Assembly (NCBI RefSeq): GCF_014132355.1
Contig: NZ_BLZO01000071.1
Coordinates: 62,001 to 126,000, forward strand
DNA: 64,000 nt
From: Okeania sp. KiyG1
GTDB taxonomy: Bacteria > Cyanobacteriota > Cyanobacteriia > Cyanobacteriales > Microcoleaceae
Direction: 5' to 3'
In this document: piece after piece, positions 29,501 through 38,229 of the stretch
How the letters are laid out: every line of letters begins with the position of its first letter
Position numbering within the stretch: the stretch's first letter is position 1
Made by a program: the position numbers and the translations under genes
The notes under the pieces: model-generated
Databases searched by the model: none
The model's input: only the letters and a program-made list of their open reading frames with translations
What the model was told of the DNA's origin: nothing

Positions 29501-32500
29501 AGCAGAAAATAGTACCATCTCAGCTAGAAGCACTGATGCAGGAAACGCAGGCGCAATAGAAATTACAGCTCAAGAAAATATTGCTACAGGTATTATTCAA
29601 TCTTCTGCCTCAGAGTCACAGGAAACTGCTGACGGAGGTAATATCAGCATCATTAGTGAACAAGGAGAAATTCGCGCCACCCAACCCATCCAGTCATTTT
29701 CGGAAAAAGGTAACGCCGGAAATGTGACTCTGACTGCCAAAACAGATGTTACCACCAATACTATTAGTTCCCACGGTCAACAACAAGGCGGTGAAATAAC
29801 TATCACAACAGAAACCGGAAACGTCAATACATCTCAAGGCTTTTTGGCCAATTATTCTGGAGATGGCAACGGAGGCAACGTTACTATAGAAGCACCCCAA
29901 GGAGATATTACCAGCAGCAATATTTACTCTTTCGCCGATGCAGATGGAGGTCAAATATTCCTCAAAGCTGGAGGCAACATTAATATCAGCCAAAACAGCA
30001 ATATTATCTCAGCGTCGGAACCTCAAGAAAAAGAGGGGGAGAGAGGGAGCGGGGGAGTGGGGAGAGGAGGAGATATTATTCTTGAAGCAGGCAACAATAT
30101 TAATACAGCAACAGCGAGAATATATTCCGGAGCAGATATTGGCGACACGGGCAAAATTGATATTATTGCGGATAGCGCAATAGAAGTAGGTCAAATAGAC
30201 CTAGCATCAGGTTTTGTCAGACAACAACAACCAGTAAATGACAACTTTACTCTTATACCCCTACCTCAAGGAGAAGCAACCAGGGGAGTTGCAGAAAATA
30301 TCACTATCACCAGTAACAATGGCGCAATAGATACCACCGCTGGGGTTATCAATTCTCGTTCTCCTGACGGGTCCGGTGATATTACTCTCAATGCTAGAGA
30401 TAATATTAGTATCGGTCTACTAAGAGCTAGCGCTCTTAACCCAGAAAAACCAACTACAGGAGGAGATATTACGATCGCTAGCCAAACTGGAGAAATAAAT
30501 GCCACAACAGCTATAGAAACTTTTTCAGAAAGAGGTACTGCTGGAAATGTGACTATTATGGCGGAGGAACACATTCATCTAGAAAATATTTTATCTCAGG
30601 GAGCAGAAGGAGGAGGGGATATTACTATAGAAAGTCGCAGTGAAAATAGTATAGATGCTCAAGGAGAGTTAAACACTTTTTCCACAGAAGGAATGGCTGG
30701 AAATGTCACTCTTACATCCCCTGGAAATATAAGTATTAGTGGCATTCGTTCTCAGGGAAGGGAACAGGGAGGTAATGTTACAGTTGAAAGTGAAATAGGT
30801 GAAATTAACTCAACTGGGGATATTGACTCTTTTTCAGAGCAAGGTAGAGGGGGAAATATCGATCTGAATGCTCCAGAAAGCGTGAATTTAGCAAATGTGT
30901 CATCTTTTGGTGCGACTGAAAGTGGTAATTTGAGGATACAGAGTCGTACCGCAACAGTTAATACAGGTAATGTGACTACACAAGCGCCGGAAGGAAGTAG
31001 TGGGAGTATAGTTATTAACGGAGAGGAAGTAGGTACGGGAGACTTAACTTCTATTGGTACAACGAGTGCAGGTGCAATAAATGTGGAAGCTACAGATGGT
31101 TCTATTACAACTTATGATATTGAAATTAGCTCTGATGGGACCATAGGAAATTTAATACTCAGAGCAACGGAGGATGTTAATACTGGAGATATTAATGAGA
31201 ATGCAGGAGATGGAGATACAAATATTAATATTGATTCTGGAGGAGACCAGAATATAGCAGAAATTAATCAAAATGCAGACGGCGATGCTAATAGTATTGC
31301 TATTGCACAAGGAGACCAGAATATAGCAGAAATTAATCAAAATGCAGACGGCGATGCTAATAGTATTGCTATTGCACAAGGAGACCAGAATATAGCAGAA
31401 ATCAATCAAAATACTGGAAATAATGCCACTAATATTGCCATTGCAGGAGGGAATCAAAATCTTGGAGCAGTTAATCAAAATACTGGTAATAATGCCACTA
31501 ATATTGCCATTGCAGGAGGGAATCAAAATCTTGGAGAAGTCAATCAAAATACTGGAAATAATGCTAATAATATTGCTATTGCAGGAGGGAATCAAAATCT
31601 TGGAGAAGTCAATCAAAATACTGGAAATAATGCCACTAATATTGCCATCGCAGGAGGGAATCAAAATCTTGGAGAAGTCAATCAAAATACTGGAAATAAT
31701 GCCACTAATATTGCTATTGCAGGAGGGAATCAAAATCTTGGAGAAGTCAATCAAAATACTGGAAATAATGCCACTAATATTGCTATTGCAGGAGGGAATC
31801 AAAATCTTGGAGAAGTCAATCAAAATACTGGAAATAATGCCACTAATATTGCCATTGCAGGAGGGAATCAAAATCTTGGAGAAGTCAATCAAAATACTGG
31901 AAATAATGCCACTAATATTGCCATTGCAGGAGGGAATCAAAATCTTGGAGAAGTCAATCAAAATACTGGAAATAATGCCACTAATATTGCCATTGCAGGA
32001 GGGAATCAAAATCTTGGAGAAATAAATCAAAATACCGGGAATGAATCTATCAATATTCAGAATGATGGAACTAATCAAAATCTTGGAGAAATAAATCAAA
32101 ATACCGGGAATGAATCTATCAACATTCAGAATGATGGAACTAATCAAAATCTTGGAGAAATAAATCAAAATACCGGGAATGAATCTATCAATATTCAGAA
32201 CAATGGAACTAATCAAAATCTTGGAGAAACTTCTGCAACTCCTAATAATAATACTCCGATTAATAATCCTCTCATTGATGGAGAAAATACGAATAATTCC
32301 AATATTTTAAATACTCCCCCAAATCCTTTAGATACAAATAGTCCAGAAATCCCTTCTACCTCCAATTTAATTTCAACTATCACCCCTAGTAACAACGACC
32401 AAACAATAAATACTGCCACTGCTAAAGAGCAAACTGAAGAATCTATCAACAACACCACCGACACTCAAAAAATATTAAATATAATTGATACTATTAATAC

Positions 32501-33740
32501 CAATACCCTGACAGTAGCCACAGGTTCAGACAAAATAGTAACAATGCTAGAACAACAGCGCATCAACGAATATTCAAATTACTTCGGAGAATACTTTGAC
32601 GAAAAATTACTTTCTACACAAAATGTCAGAGATATTTTAACAGATATAGCAAATCAAACCGGGAAAGAATCTGCTGTTGTTTATATCAATGCTTACTCAG
32701 ACCAATTACAGATAATCTTATTTACCAAAGAAGGTCAACCAATTCTCAAAACAATTGCTACAACAAATCGCGATAAATTAAAACTAGCCACCATAGAATT
32801 AATACTAGAAATTACCGATCCTAAACAACGCCAAACCACAAGTTATCTAGCAGCATCTCAACAATTATATCAATTATTAATAGCACCCATTGCTACCGAA
32901 TTAGAAGCAGCCAATATTGATACAATTTTATTTAGTATGGATGTAGGATTTCGTTTATTACCCTTAGCAGCTTTACATGATGGAAAACAATTTTTAATAG
33001 AAAAATACAGCATTAGTAGTATTCCCAGTGTCAGTTTAATGGATAGTCGTTATAATTCTGTTCATAATACTACTTTATTAGCTATGGGAGCCAGTGAATT
33101 TACAGAACAACCACCCTTATCTGCTGTACCTGTGGAGTTAGAAACTATTTCTCAAAATTTATGGCAGGGTAATATGTTTCTCAATGAAGAATTTACTCTG
33201 AAAAATTTGATTAATCAACGTCAAAATTATCCTTATCCGATAATTCATTTGGCTACTCATGCTGAATTTAATGGTGGAAATGTGAGTAATTCATATATTC
33301 AGTTGTGGGATGAAAAATTGCGATTAAATCAAGTCAGAAAGTTAGGTTGGAGTCAGCCACCAGTGGAATTATTAGTATTATCCGCTTGTCAAACCGCAGT
33401 AGGAAATAAAGAAGCAGAATTAGGTTTTGCTGGTTTTGCAGTGGCAACAGGAGTTAAGTCAGTATTGGCAAGTTTATGGTTGGTTAGTGATAAGGGAACA
33501 TTAGGGTTAATGACAGAATTTTATTCTCATTTAGGTAATACCAATATTAAAGCAGAAGTGTTGCGACAAACCCAGTTGGCAATGTTGAAAGGTAAAGTTG
33601 CGATCGAAGATGGAATTTTGAGGGGGTCTGGTAGTCGTGGGGAAGTACTTTTACCTCCTGAGTTGGCACATCAGAAAAATCAAAATTTTTCCCATCCTTA
33701 TTATTGGGCAGGGTTTACCATAGTTGGTAGTCCTTGGTAG
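23502..33740 (+). CDS. Giant two-partner-secretion haemagglutinin-like protein with C-terminal CHAT protease
   Basis: 3412 residues. A Sec signal peptide (about 1-29, ending near SGKAQ) is followed by a filamentous-haemagglutinin TPS domain (about 30-170; GNQFNIQGG, NILGRVTGG, NPAGMIFGP at 117). Next come an S/E/N-rich linker (about 485-580), then beta-helix-type repeats, including about nine ~60-residue units with SLEVKNGAQI, GNAGNVEINATDTVVFD (26.6-27.9 kb). From residue about 2588 there are fourteen 23-residue N/Q-rich repeats. The last ~400 residues are a CHAT domain with His3253 (IHLATHAEF) and Cys3296 (VLSACQTAVG). Export through a TpsB porin is expected from the TPS domain, but none is adjacent. 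The combination suggests an adhesin carrying a caspase-fold protease. Confidence 0.92.
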   Translation: MMKTFRVAYYPLSLLMPLLAIVVPTSGKAQPITPANDGTGTTVNQNGNQFNIQGGTRSGRNLFHSFDKFNVNSGQTANFLTTPDTRNILGRVTGGNASIINGLIQVIGSNSNLLLMNPAGMIFGPNASLNLPASFAVTTATGIGFNSNNFWFQAMGTNDYSNLVGNPSGYRFNVSNPGAIVNEGNLSLNPGENLTLLGGTVINTGELSTAGGNVTIAAVEGGSTLRISQPGHLLSLDISSSVGITEETNFTPLSLPELLTGGNETHATSMTVNADGDVVLIDSNTLVADTGDARAEASSIVSGNIDVSIPPNPHSTKSEATSGFPLSKGDGRGIAQGGDINSLLLSKGDGRENKGQINVLGDRVAIIDANINADGINGGGTVLIGGDFQGNGIVSNSQQTFVNSNSFISADAITNGDGGRVIIWSDGVTNFAGNISAKGGGFSGDGGFVEVSGRQQLIFDGNVNVSAEFGNPGTILLDPENLTVGESENTENSETEIVDNNSEVASGDNSENSEIETVDNNSELASGDNSENSETTENIDNSEIAENTNLETEVTSTEIADNSETTETETPIDPFTQDENSDVTISAENLGELSGDIILFADNDITINEKIETTESVELKAGRSININADIDTSVGNGNIDLLGNNDEMNFANRSEGKASINQLDGTTLNAGSGTINIELGNLGEVGDINLANLTTTGQVLVNANGGNIARVSNNSIINAGSAVFGTVGSGEIGSANAPLRLDVENIEAFTLSGSIFFDVLGDVNVGGVSEAINGILTLAGGDIVLNSEGDVTLTEDISTDPFIETGGDINLTAKNLFVNDGTQISASTLFTQEDAGSVDITVEDNIVLNGGRILSTISSEAEGNAGSVNITTNSLIILNGGFIDNSNFGKGNGANINIISEDIVFNGVSQSSRPSGVFSGLATGATGNAGDVNITTSSLIVSDGAQINALTRGIGDGGNINITAEDIVLDGGSLNSTDSSGVFSAVGPEAKGKAGDVSITTDSLTVTNGAQINSSTTGIGNAGSINIVAEDSVVFDGENSGFFTGVASSVQPGAEGDARSVTITTDSLEVKNGAQISASTSGQGNAGNVEIHATDTVVFDGGDSEFFTGADSLVQAGAKGDAGGFTITTDSLEVKNGAQINSSTSGQGNAGNVEINATDTVVFDGENSEFFTGVASSVQPGAEGDARSVTITTGSLEVKNGAQILASTFGTGNAGNVEINATDTVVFDRGDALSSVQPGAEGDARSVTITTGSLEVKNDAQIATSTFGTGNAGNVEINATDTVVFDGGSAVSSVQVGAEGKAGGITITTGSLEVKNGAQINASTFGTGNAGNVEINATDTVVFDEEDSGSITAAVSSVRPGAKGNAGGVTITTSSLEVKNGAFISASTFGKGNAGTVEINATDTVVFDRGGSEFFTGAASQVASGAEGDAGGVTITTGSLEMKNGAQISASTFGTGDAGNIFITIDTQLTLDENAEISALTESSGRGGNIILFAPESLNIEGDGEITVSSSGTGNAGQIDIISPNITLDDGIDITAFTAGPGNAGNINLEGEQINIQPNTQILAFTETTGDGGNITVKATEALNLEADTQLSVETNRGGKAGNIEITTPQLTIGENAQISATVNLGATTTDPGGNITINTNELNISGELGIFAETEATAEAGTLTLNPYKTDPNLDITFTNNGFISASTSSTGNGGNINLSAPESINIRGDGRISVETTDKGNAGAININTQNLTLSDGVAISASTEDKGNAGVININTQNFTLETGTTLTTETNNKGQAGDIEINTRELTIGEDAQISATAREGATNTEAGGNITINATDLLISGRLGIFAETVGETPAGTLTLKPYNRDGEMGGWGDGEMGRWGEFESLRRENYSARIDPDINITFTENGFISARTNSSGDGGNINIFAPENINISGEGRITVETRGSGDAGQIIIETENLTIAENTTISAATSGGGDGGRININSSESFQLEGQIITETTGTGNGGKITINTGSLQAENSTISARSTDAGNAGAIEITAQENIATGIIQSSASESQETADGGNISIISEQGEIRATQPIQSFSEKGNAGNVTLTAKTDVTTNTISSHGQQQGGEITITTETGNVNTSQGFLANYSGDGNGGNVTIEAPQGDITSSNIYSFADADGGQIFLKAGGNINISQNSNIISASEPQEKEGERGSGGVGRGGDIILEAGNNINTATARIYSGADIGDTGKIDIIADSAIEVGQIDLASGFVRQQQPVNDNFTLIPLPQGEATRGVAENITITSNNGAIDTTAGVINSRSPDGSGDITLNARDNISIGLLRASALNPEKPTTGGDITIASQTGEINATTAIETFSERGTAGNVTIMAEEHIHLENILSQGAEGGGDITIESRSENSIDAQGELNTFSTEGMAGNVTLTSPGNISISGIRSQGREQGGNVTVESEIGEINSTGDIDSFSEQGRGGNIDLNAPESVNLANVSSFGATESGNLRIQSRTATVNTGNVTTQAPEGSSGSIVINGEEVGTGDLTSIGTTSAGAINVEATDGSITTYDIEISSDGTIGNLILRATEDVNTGDINENAGDGDTNINIDSGGDQNIAEINQNADGDANSIAIAQGDQNIAEINQNADGDANSIAIAQGDQNIAEINQNTGNNATNIAIAGGNQNLGAVNQNTGNNATNIAIAGGNQNLGEVNQNTGNNANNIAIAGGNQNLGEVNQNTGNNATNIAIAGGNQNLGEVNQNTGNNATNIAIAGGNQNLGEVNQNTGNNATNIAIAGGNQNLGEVNQNTGNNATNIAIAGGNQNLGEVNQNTGNNATNIAIAGGNQNLGEVNQNTGNNATNIAIAGGNQNLGEINQNTGNESINIQNDGTNQNLGEINQNTGNESINIQNDGTNQNLGEINQNTGNESINIQNNGTNQNLGETSATPNNNTPINNPLIDGENTNNSNILNTPPNPLDTNSPEIPSTSNLISTITPSNNDQTINTATAKEQTEESINNTTDTQKILNIIDTINTNTLTVATGSDKIVTMLEQQRINEYSNYFGEYFDEKLLSTQNVRDILTDIANQTGKESAVVYINAYSDQLQIILFTKEGQPILKTIATTNRDKLKLATIELILEITDPKQRQTTSYLAASQQLYQLLIAPIATELEAANIDTILFSMDVGFRLLPLAALHDGKQFLIEKYSISSIPSVSLMDSRYNSVHNTTLLAMGASEFTEQPPLSAVPVELETISQNLWQGNMFLNEEFTLKNLINQRQNYPYPIIHLATHAEFNGGNVSNSYIQLWDEKLRLNQVRKLGWSQPPVELLVLSACQTAVGNKEAELGFAGFAVATGVKSVLASLWLVSDKGTLGLMTEFYSHLGNTNIKAEVLRQTQLAMLKGKVAIEDGILRGSGSRGEVLLPPELAHQKNQNFSHPYYWAGFTIVGSPW
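31264..32229 (+). repeat. Fourteen 69-bp tandem repeats encoding N/Q-rich 23-mers
   Basis: Units start every 69 bp from 31264 to 32161. The first two read INQNADGDANSIAIAQG, the next nine (I/V)NQNTGNNATNIAIAGG with one NNAN variant, and the last three INQNTGNESINIQNDG. Units share QN-x-x-G and N-Q at fixed spacing. Neighbouring central units are almost identical at DNA level, which indicates recent expansion or ongoing slippage. Confidence 0.95.
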
Positions 33741-34455
33741 TGTGGGGAGTATGGGGAGTTTGGGGAGTGTGGGGAGGTGGGGAAATGGGGAAATGGGGAA
33801 ATGGGGAAATGGGGAAATGGGGAAATGGGGAAATGGGGACCCACCCTAACCCTCCCCACACTCCCTCTATATTTTTAAATAGGGTTTGCGCTCAAAAGTC
33901 TTTTTTCAGGAGTAGGGGACCCACCCCTAACCCCTCCGGTGGAGGGGAAAAAGGGAGTAGGGGAGTAGGGGAGTAGAGGAGCAGGAAAGTAATTTTTTTT
34001 TGCCCAACTTTTGCCTAAAATGGCAAATTTTTGAGTATTAAGAGCTGAAAACCAAGGTATTACAGACCCAAAAAGGCTAAAACCTTTATCTTTAAAGACG
34101 TTTAGGTTTAATCAGCAAGCCCTAAATAGATCCCTAATGGGTTCTATATAACTCCTGACTCCTGACTCCTCAACCTACCCCTAATATCATGTCCGGTAGC
34201 ATCGATATTGTGTCGCCAGAGAATATTTACAACTGTATATTTTTGGTTAACTCACTAGCAAGATGCACAAAATTTCAAAATTTCAAAGGATACAATTTTT
34301 CTCTCTGGACGATGAATTGACCTTACTCCCCCATCCCCTACTCCCCACTCCCCCACTCCCCCACTCCCCTACTTCTTTTTTCTCTGGTGACAATAAATTG
34401 ACCCTGGGGGCTAGGGGGGCCAAATCATACCCAGAATCAGCAACGCCATCTGTGC
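33741..34455. repeat. Intergenic: GGGGAAAT array, G-rich repeats, MITE end
   Basis: Positions 33741-33840 are tandem GGGGAGT and GGGGAAAT units. A CCCTCCGGTGGAGGGG hairpin is near 33938-33953. An ATATCATGTCCGG end is at 34184-34196. Positions 34330-34372 are a CCCCACTC array. Positions 34403-34447 are a partial GGCGTTGCTGA-type element that nearly reaches the stop codon of the next gene. No gene is seen. Confidence 0.6.
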
Positions 34456-36942
34456 TTATCCAACAAATGAGAAATTGTCAGCATCAAGTACAGGTGCATT
34501 GTCTAAGGTGACAAATAGACCTCCACTACCTAAACCAGCATCACTACCATTTTGGTTATAGAATAAATTACCATTATTTGTATTGTAAACAATTACAGCA
34601 TCTTCTGTCGCAGCATCATTATTACTGGTAACAGTGGCAAATACATCCTCAAAACTATCCCCACTATCAATAGCAGTGAAAGTTCTCCTGTTGATGAGGA
34701 TGATATCTCGCTCTATATCAAAATCAGTAATTCTATCTTCTCCCAAATCATCTTGGTCATAAGCTTGATTTGTATTAAAGATAAAGCGGTCAATACTCGC
34801 ACCACCTGTCATGATATCATCTCCTGGGCCACTATTGAGGCGATCACGACCAATTCCTCCATTAAGAGTATCATTACCACTACCACCAAACAAGCGGTCA
34901 AAACCAGGACGACCTTCTAAAATATCGTCGCCATCTTTACCATAAAGGAAGTCATTACCAAAACCACCAATAACAGTATCATCAGTTTCGCCACCAGCGA
35001 GAGTATCATCACCGTTAGTTCCTTTCACAAATAATACTCTCCGAATGCGCTCGTCTTCCTCTGGAGGTGTATCTGCATCGCTGAAACTAGGGTTGCCATT
35101 AGCCGGAAAATTGTCTGATAAATATTCAGCTAGCGCATCTTGCTCGGAACCATTATCAGTAAAGTTAGCATTATTAGTTGCTCCTGATGGCAAACTTTCA
35201 TTTACTAAGTTAACCTGATTTTCGCCAAACAGTTGGAAAGGATAACCATCACCTCCTTGGTCTACAAGGAAACTGAGAGTCACTAGCCGAATTTCTCGGT
35301 CTGGATCTCCTACTAAGGAGCCATTCTCCACTACCACATCGTCGATCGCTCCATTCTCATCTAGAACTGCCAGACTCCTGACGCGCTCTCCATCTGTGAC
35401 AAGACCTGTATCATCAAATTCAATTGCTTGTTGAGTAGCATCATAACTGAAAGTAAGACCGCCAACCTGCGGGAATTGACCGGGAGTTGCACCGTCTGTA
35501 GTTGCTGCAACACCATGCTCGATAATTTGTTTGAGTTCTTCTGCTGTAACTGTTAGTAGAGTCAGTCCGTTATTGAAGCGGAGGGTATTCTCAATATCTA
35601 GCTGGGAAATTTGCCCCTCTTCCTTGCCTGCAAAAGAGTTTCCAGCAGGAGGCAACTGCACTAAATCATCGGAAGTACCGCCAGCAGGAATAAACGACTG
35701 ACCGATATTGTCGCGGATACCGCCACCATTTTTAATGGAAACTACCACATCAGAGTCGTATTCTTTGGCAATAAATAAATTTGCATCCGCTGTCAAATTT
35801 CCCAAATTAGTTTCTTGGGTGCGGACATCTCCTCTTGTACCGTTGAGAAATACTTCTGTGGAACCTAAAATATTGCCATCTCTAGCAGAAATGTTGTCAT
35901 TAATAGCATTAGTAACAGCTACTACTGTCGGGTCAGCTACATCTTCAGGATCGACATCTTCCCCGTAAACTCGGTCAACTCCCTCATCATCAGTGGCATA
36001 AACACCACTTAAGTCTTCGTCAAAACTTGTAATAATACCGTTTTCGTCAAAGTCAGCAATGAGGCGACCGACATATTTATAGTTGCCGTCGGTGTTGATG
36101 ACTAATACAGGTTCATCGCTAGCAGAAGTAAATTCTAGAGGATAGGAACCCCCGCGAGTATCTCCATCTCGTAGGGGGTCATCTTCTGCAGCGAGGAGAG
36201 TATTGGAACCACCAGCCATAATGACATCGACATCTGTCAACAGTTCTGCTAATTCTTCTTCAATACTAATCTGCTGCATGTGACTCAGCAGAATAACTTT
36301 ATTAATACCTGTGGCGGTTAATTCATCTACTGTTTCTTGAATAATCTCAGCCAAAGCTGCAATATCGTCACTGTCTGAGGGAGAAACAACAAGATCGCCA
36401 GTGGAAGAAATGACAGGTAAGGAAGGAGTAGTTGCACCGACTATACCTATTTCTTCCCCACCTACTTCAATGACAACGCTCCCGGAAATTGTATTAGGTT
36501 GGGGCTCTCCACCATCTGGCACAACAAACTCTGCAAGATTATCATCAGTAGTAAAATCAATATTGCTGCTGAGGTAGGGAAACTGAGTACCTTGATAACC
36601 ATCGTCATCAATGCCCGGTCCAACGATTTCAGAGTTACTTGCAATGAGATTACCAAAGGTTCCTGTTCCCTGGTCTAATTCATGATTACCAACAGCAACT
36701 GCTTGAAACCCCAGAGCATTGTTAATTAAAATATCACCAATGCCTGGTTCGTCATAAATTCCGTCACTAGCATTGAAAAAAGGTCCGGGAATATAAATGT
36801 CTCCAGAAGATAATTTTAAGGTATTTGCAAAATCATCTTCTAGAGCATTAATAACTGCAGAAAAATTAACAGCATCTTCGATCGCCGAAATACCTGCTTC
36901 TTGATCGGCAGCATGAAGAATTTGCAGTTTAATTGGTTCCAT
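34456..36942 (-). CDS. Secreted 5'-nucleotidase/phosphatase-like enzyme with RTX-like repeats
   Basis: 828 residues. The N-terminal calcineurin-like part has ILHAADQEAG (Asp13), SSGDIYIPGPFF (Asp48), AVGNHELDQG (Asn86, His87), ILLSHMQ and VIMAGGSN, which match the metal-ligand order of 5'-nucleotidase family enzymes; the usual D-x-H of the first motif is D-x-E here. Residues about 360-620 are the 5'-nucleotidase C-terminal domain (ENTLRFNNGLTLLTVTAEELKQ). RTX-like repeats follow (about 640-730; GNDTLNGGIGRDRL, GPGDDIMTGG) with a tail almost identical in design to that of the giant adhesin at 48.8 kb. It likely frees phosphate from organic esters outside the cell. No signal peptide; type I export is expected. 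Confidence 0.87.
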   Translation of the reverse strand: MEPIKLQILHAADQEAGISAIEDAVNFSAVINALEDDFANTLKLSSGDIYIPGPFFNASDGIYDEPGIGDILINNALGFQAVAVGNHELDQGTGTFGNLIASNSEIVGPGIDDDGYQGTQFPYLSSNIDFTTDDNLAEFVVPDGGEPQPNTISGSVVIEVGGEEIGIVGATTPSLPVISSTGDLVVSPSDSDDIAALAEIIQETVDELTATGINKVILLSHMQQISIEEELAELLTDVDVIMAGGSNTLLAAEDDPLRDGDTRGGSYPLEFTSASDEPVLVINTDGNYKYVGRLIADFDENGIITSFDEDLSGVYATDDEGVDRVYGEDVDPEDVADPTVVAVTNAINDNISARDGNILGSTEVFLNGTRGDVRTQETNLGNLTADANLFIAKEYDSDVVVSIKNGGGIRDNIGQSFIPAGGTSDDLVQLPPAGNSFAGKEEGQISQLDIENTLRFNNGLTLLTVTAEELKQIIEHGVAATTDGATPGQFPQVGGLTFSYDATQQAIEFDDTGLVTDGERVRSLAVLDENGAIDDVVVENGSLVGDPDREIRLVTLSFLVDQGGDGYPFQLFGENQVNLVNESLPSGATNNANFTDNGSEQDALAEYLSDNFPANGNPSFSDADTPPEEDERIRRVLFVKGTNGDDTLAGGETDDTVIGGFGNDFLYGKDGDDILEGRPGFDRLFGGSGNDTLNGGIGRDRLNSGPGDDIMTGGASIDRFIFNTNQAYDQDDLGEDRITDFDIERDIILINRRTFTAIDSGDSFEDVFATVTSNNDAATEDAVIVYNTNNGNLFYNQNGSDAGLGSGGLFVTLDNAPVLDADNFSFVG

Positions 36943-37090
36943 ATAATTTTCTAATTAAATTTCATGATTTTTCTAAGTCATCATATCTCTATAAAATTAA
37001 GTAATCTTTAACAAAAGTTTGGCATTAGGTTAAGTATAGTTTAAGCAAAAAAACACACACTCCGATCGAAATGTTAATATTCTTAAGTAG

Positions 37091-37168
37091 GCTTATTTCA
37101 GTTATCAGTTATCAGTTATCAGTTATCAGTTATCAGTTATCAGTTATCAGTTATCAGTTATCAGTTAT
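37091..37168. repeat. TTATCAG heptamer array
   Basis: About ten tandem copies of a 7-base unit (CAGTTAT/TTATCAG) lie in the divergent region between the nucleotidase and PhnD-like genes. Positions 37195-37320 hold a rearranged copy of the dispersed repeat with the GGCAAGGTTTCCTCGCC palindrome. Confidence 0.8.
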
Positions 37169-37347
37169 CAGTACCTCAAATCTGAAGTTTATTTTCTCTT
37201 GGTCGATTGGATATGGCAAGGTTTCCTCGCCATCCCACTCTACGGGAAGCTGCGAAGATAGACCGCTTTTCATCCCTTTAATAAAGGGAGGCTTGAGACC
37301 TTACTTTTTGGTCAATAATTGCTCTAATTATGCTTGGTAATAAAGAT

Positions 37348-38229
37348 ATGAAACGACGTAATTTTATAGGCTATACTTTACTATTTATTACAAGTTGTAC
37401 TGCGACAACTAATAATACTAATAATTCACAAATACCAGAAAAACTACGATTTGCAGTAACAGATGTTGTTGATGAGGAGAAACTGCGACGTGATTATGAA
37501 CCGTTTCGTGCTGCTTTAGAGGAAGTATTGGCAAAAAAAATTGAGTTTTTTCCAGTTGAGAGTTTTGCTATGGCCGCCGCCGCTTTAGAGTTAAATCAAG
37601 TAGATTTGTTACTTGCTGGGCCTTCAGAATATGTTGTAATTAATGCTCGGACAAATGCCATACCTCTAATTGGAGTGACTCGCCCTAATTATCGTGCTGT
37701 GATTGCTGTTCCTGCTGGTAGTCCAATTAAATCTGCTGCCCAACTGCAAGGTAAAACTTTAGCATTGTCAGATATTGGTTCTACAAGCGGTCATATTGGA
37801 CCAACAAAATTGCTGATGGAGGCAGGATTAGATCCTAAGTCCGGTCTCAAAATCCTGATGTTGGGGGATGAAGGCAGTCTGGAAACTTTTAGACAAGGAA
37901 AAGTTGATGCCTGGGGAGGATCTGCTATAGACTATCTGTATCTACTGCAAACAGAGGGTGCATCAGAAAAGGACTTTCCTATAATAGCTAAAACTGCTTT
38001 GCTTCCCAGTGATGTAATCATTGCCAGTAGCAACCTGGATTCTCAATTAATTCAAGAATATCAAAATCTGATTGTTAATAGTCAAGATAAATTAATTGCA
38101 GCTTTAGTAGAGGGAGAATCTACAAAAAAATATCAGGGATCTAGTTTAGTAGCTGCTAATGAGGCTAATTATGATATTATTCGCGATGTTTATCAAGCGA
38201 TCGGAGAAGGTGATTTAATAGCACCTTGA
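37348..38229 (+). CDS. PhnD/PtxB-type phosphate-phosphonate-phosphite binding lipoprotein
   Basis: About 293 residues, starting at MKRRNFIGY; an in-frame ATG six codons earlier is possible. The signal peptide ends in a lipobox (LFITSC), so it is a lipoprotein facing the periplasm. The fold is a type II binding protein of the PhnD family: LRFAVTDVVDEEKLRRDYEPF, FFPVESFAMAAAALELNQVDLLLAGPSEY, LQGKTLALSDIGSTSGHIGP and FRQGKVDAWGGSAIDY. The SDIGSTSGH stretch is the usual anion-binding loop. No ABC permease or ATPase is adjacent, so it may be an orphan transporter subunit or a sensor partner of the damaged kinase downstream. Its position next to a phosphatase gene fits phosphorus acquisition. Confidence 0.85.
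   Translation: MKRRNFIGYTLLFITSCTATTNNTNNSQIPEKLRFAVTDVVDEEKLRRDYEPFRAALEEVLAKKIEFFPVESFAMAAAALELNQVDLLLAGPSEYVVINARTNAIPLIGVTRPNYRAVIAVPAGSPIKSAAQLQGKTLALSDIGSTSGHIGPTKLLMEAGLDPKSGLKILMLGDEGSLETFRQGKVDAWGGSAIDYLYLLQTEGASEKDFPIIAKTALLPSDVIIASSNLDSQLIQEYQNLIVNSQDKLIAALVEGESTKKYQGSSLVAANEANYDIIRDVYQAIGEGDLIAP

Noticed and set aside
31152-32216. Long open frame on the minus strand opposite the 69-bp repeats
   Set aside because: It mirrors the repeat periodicity of the plus-strand haemagglutinin gene, which has clear domain matches; the antisense peptide is low complexity.
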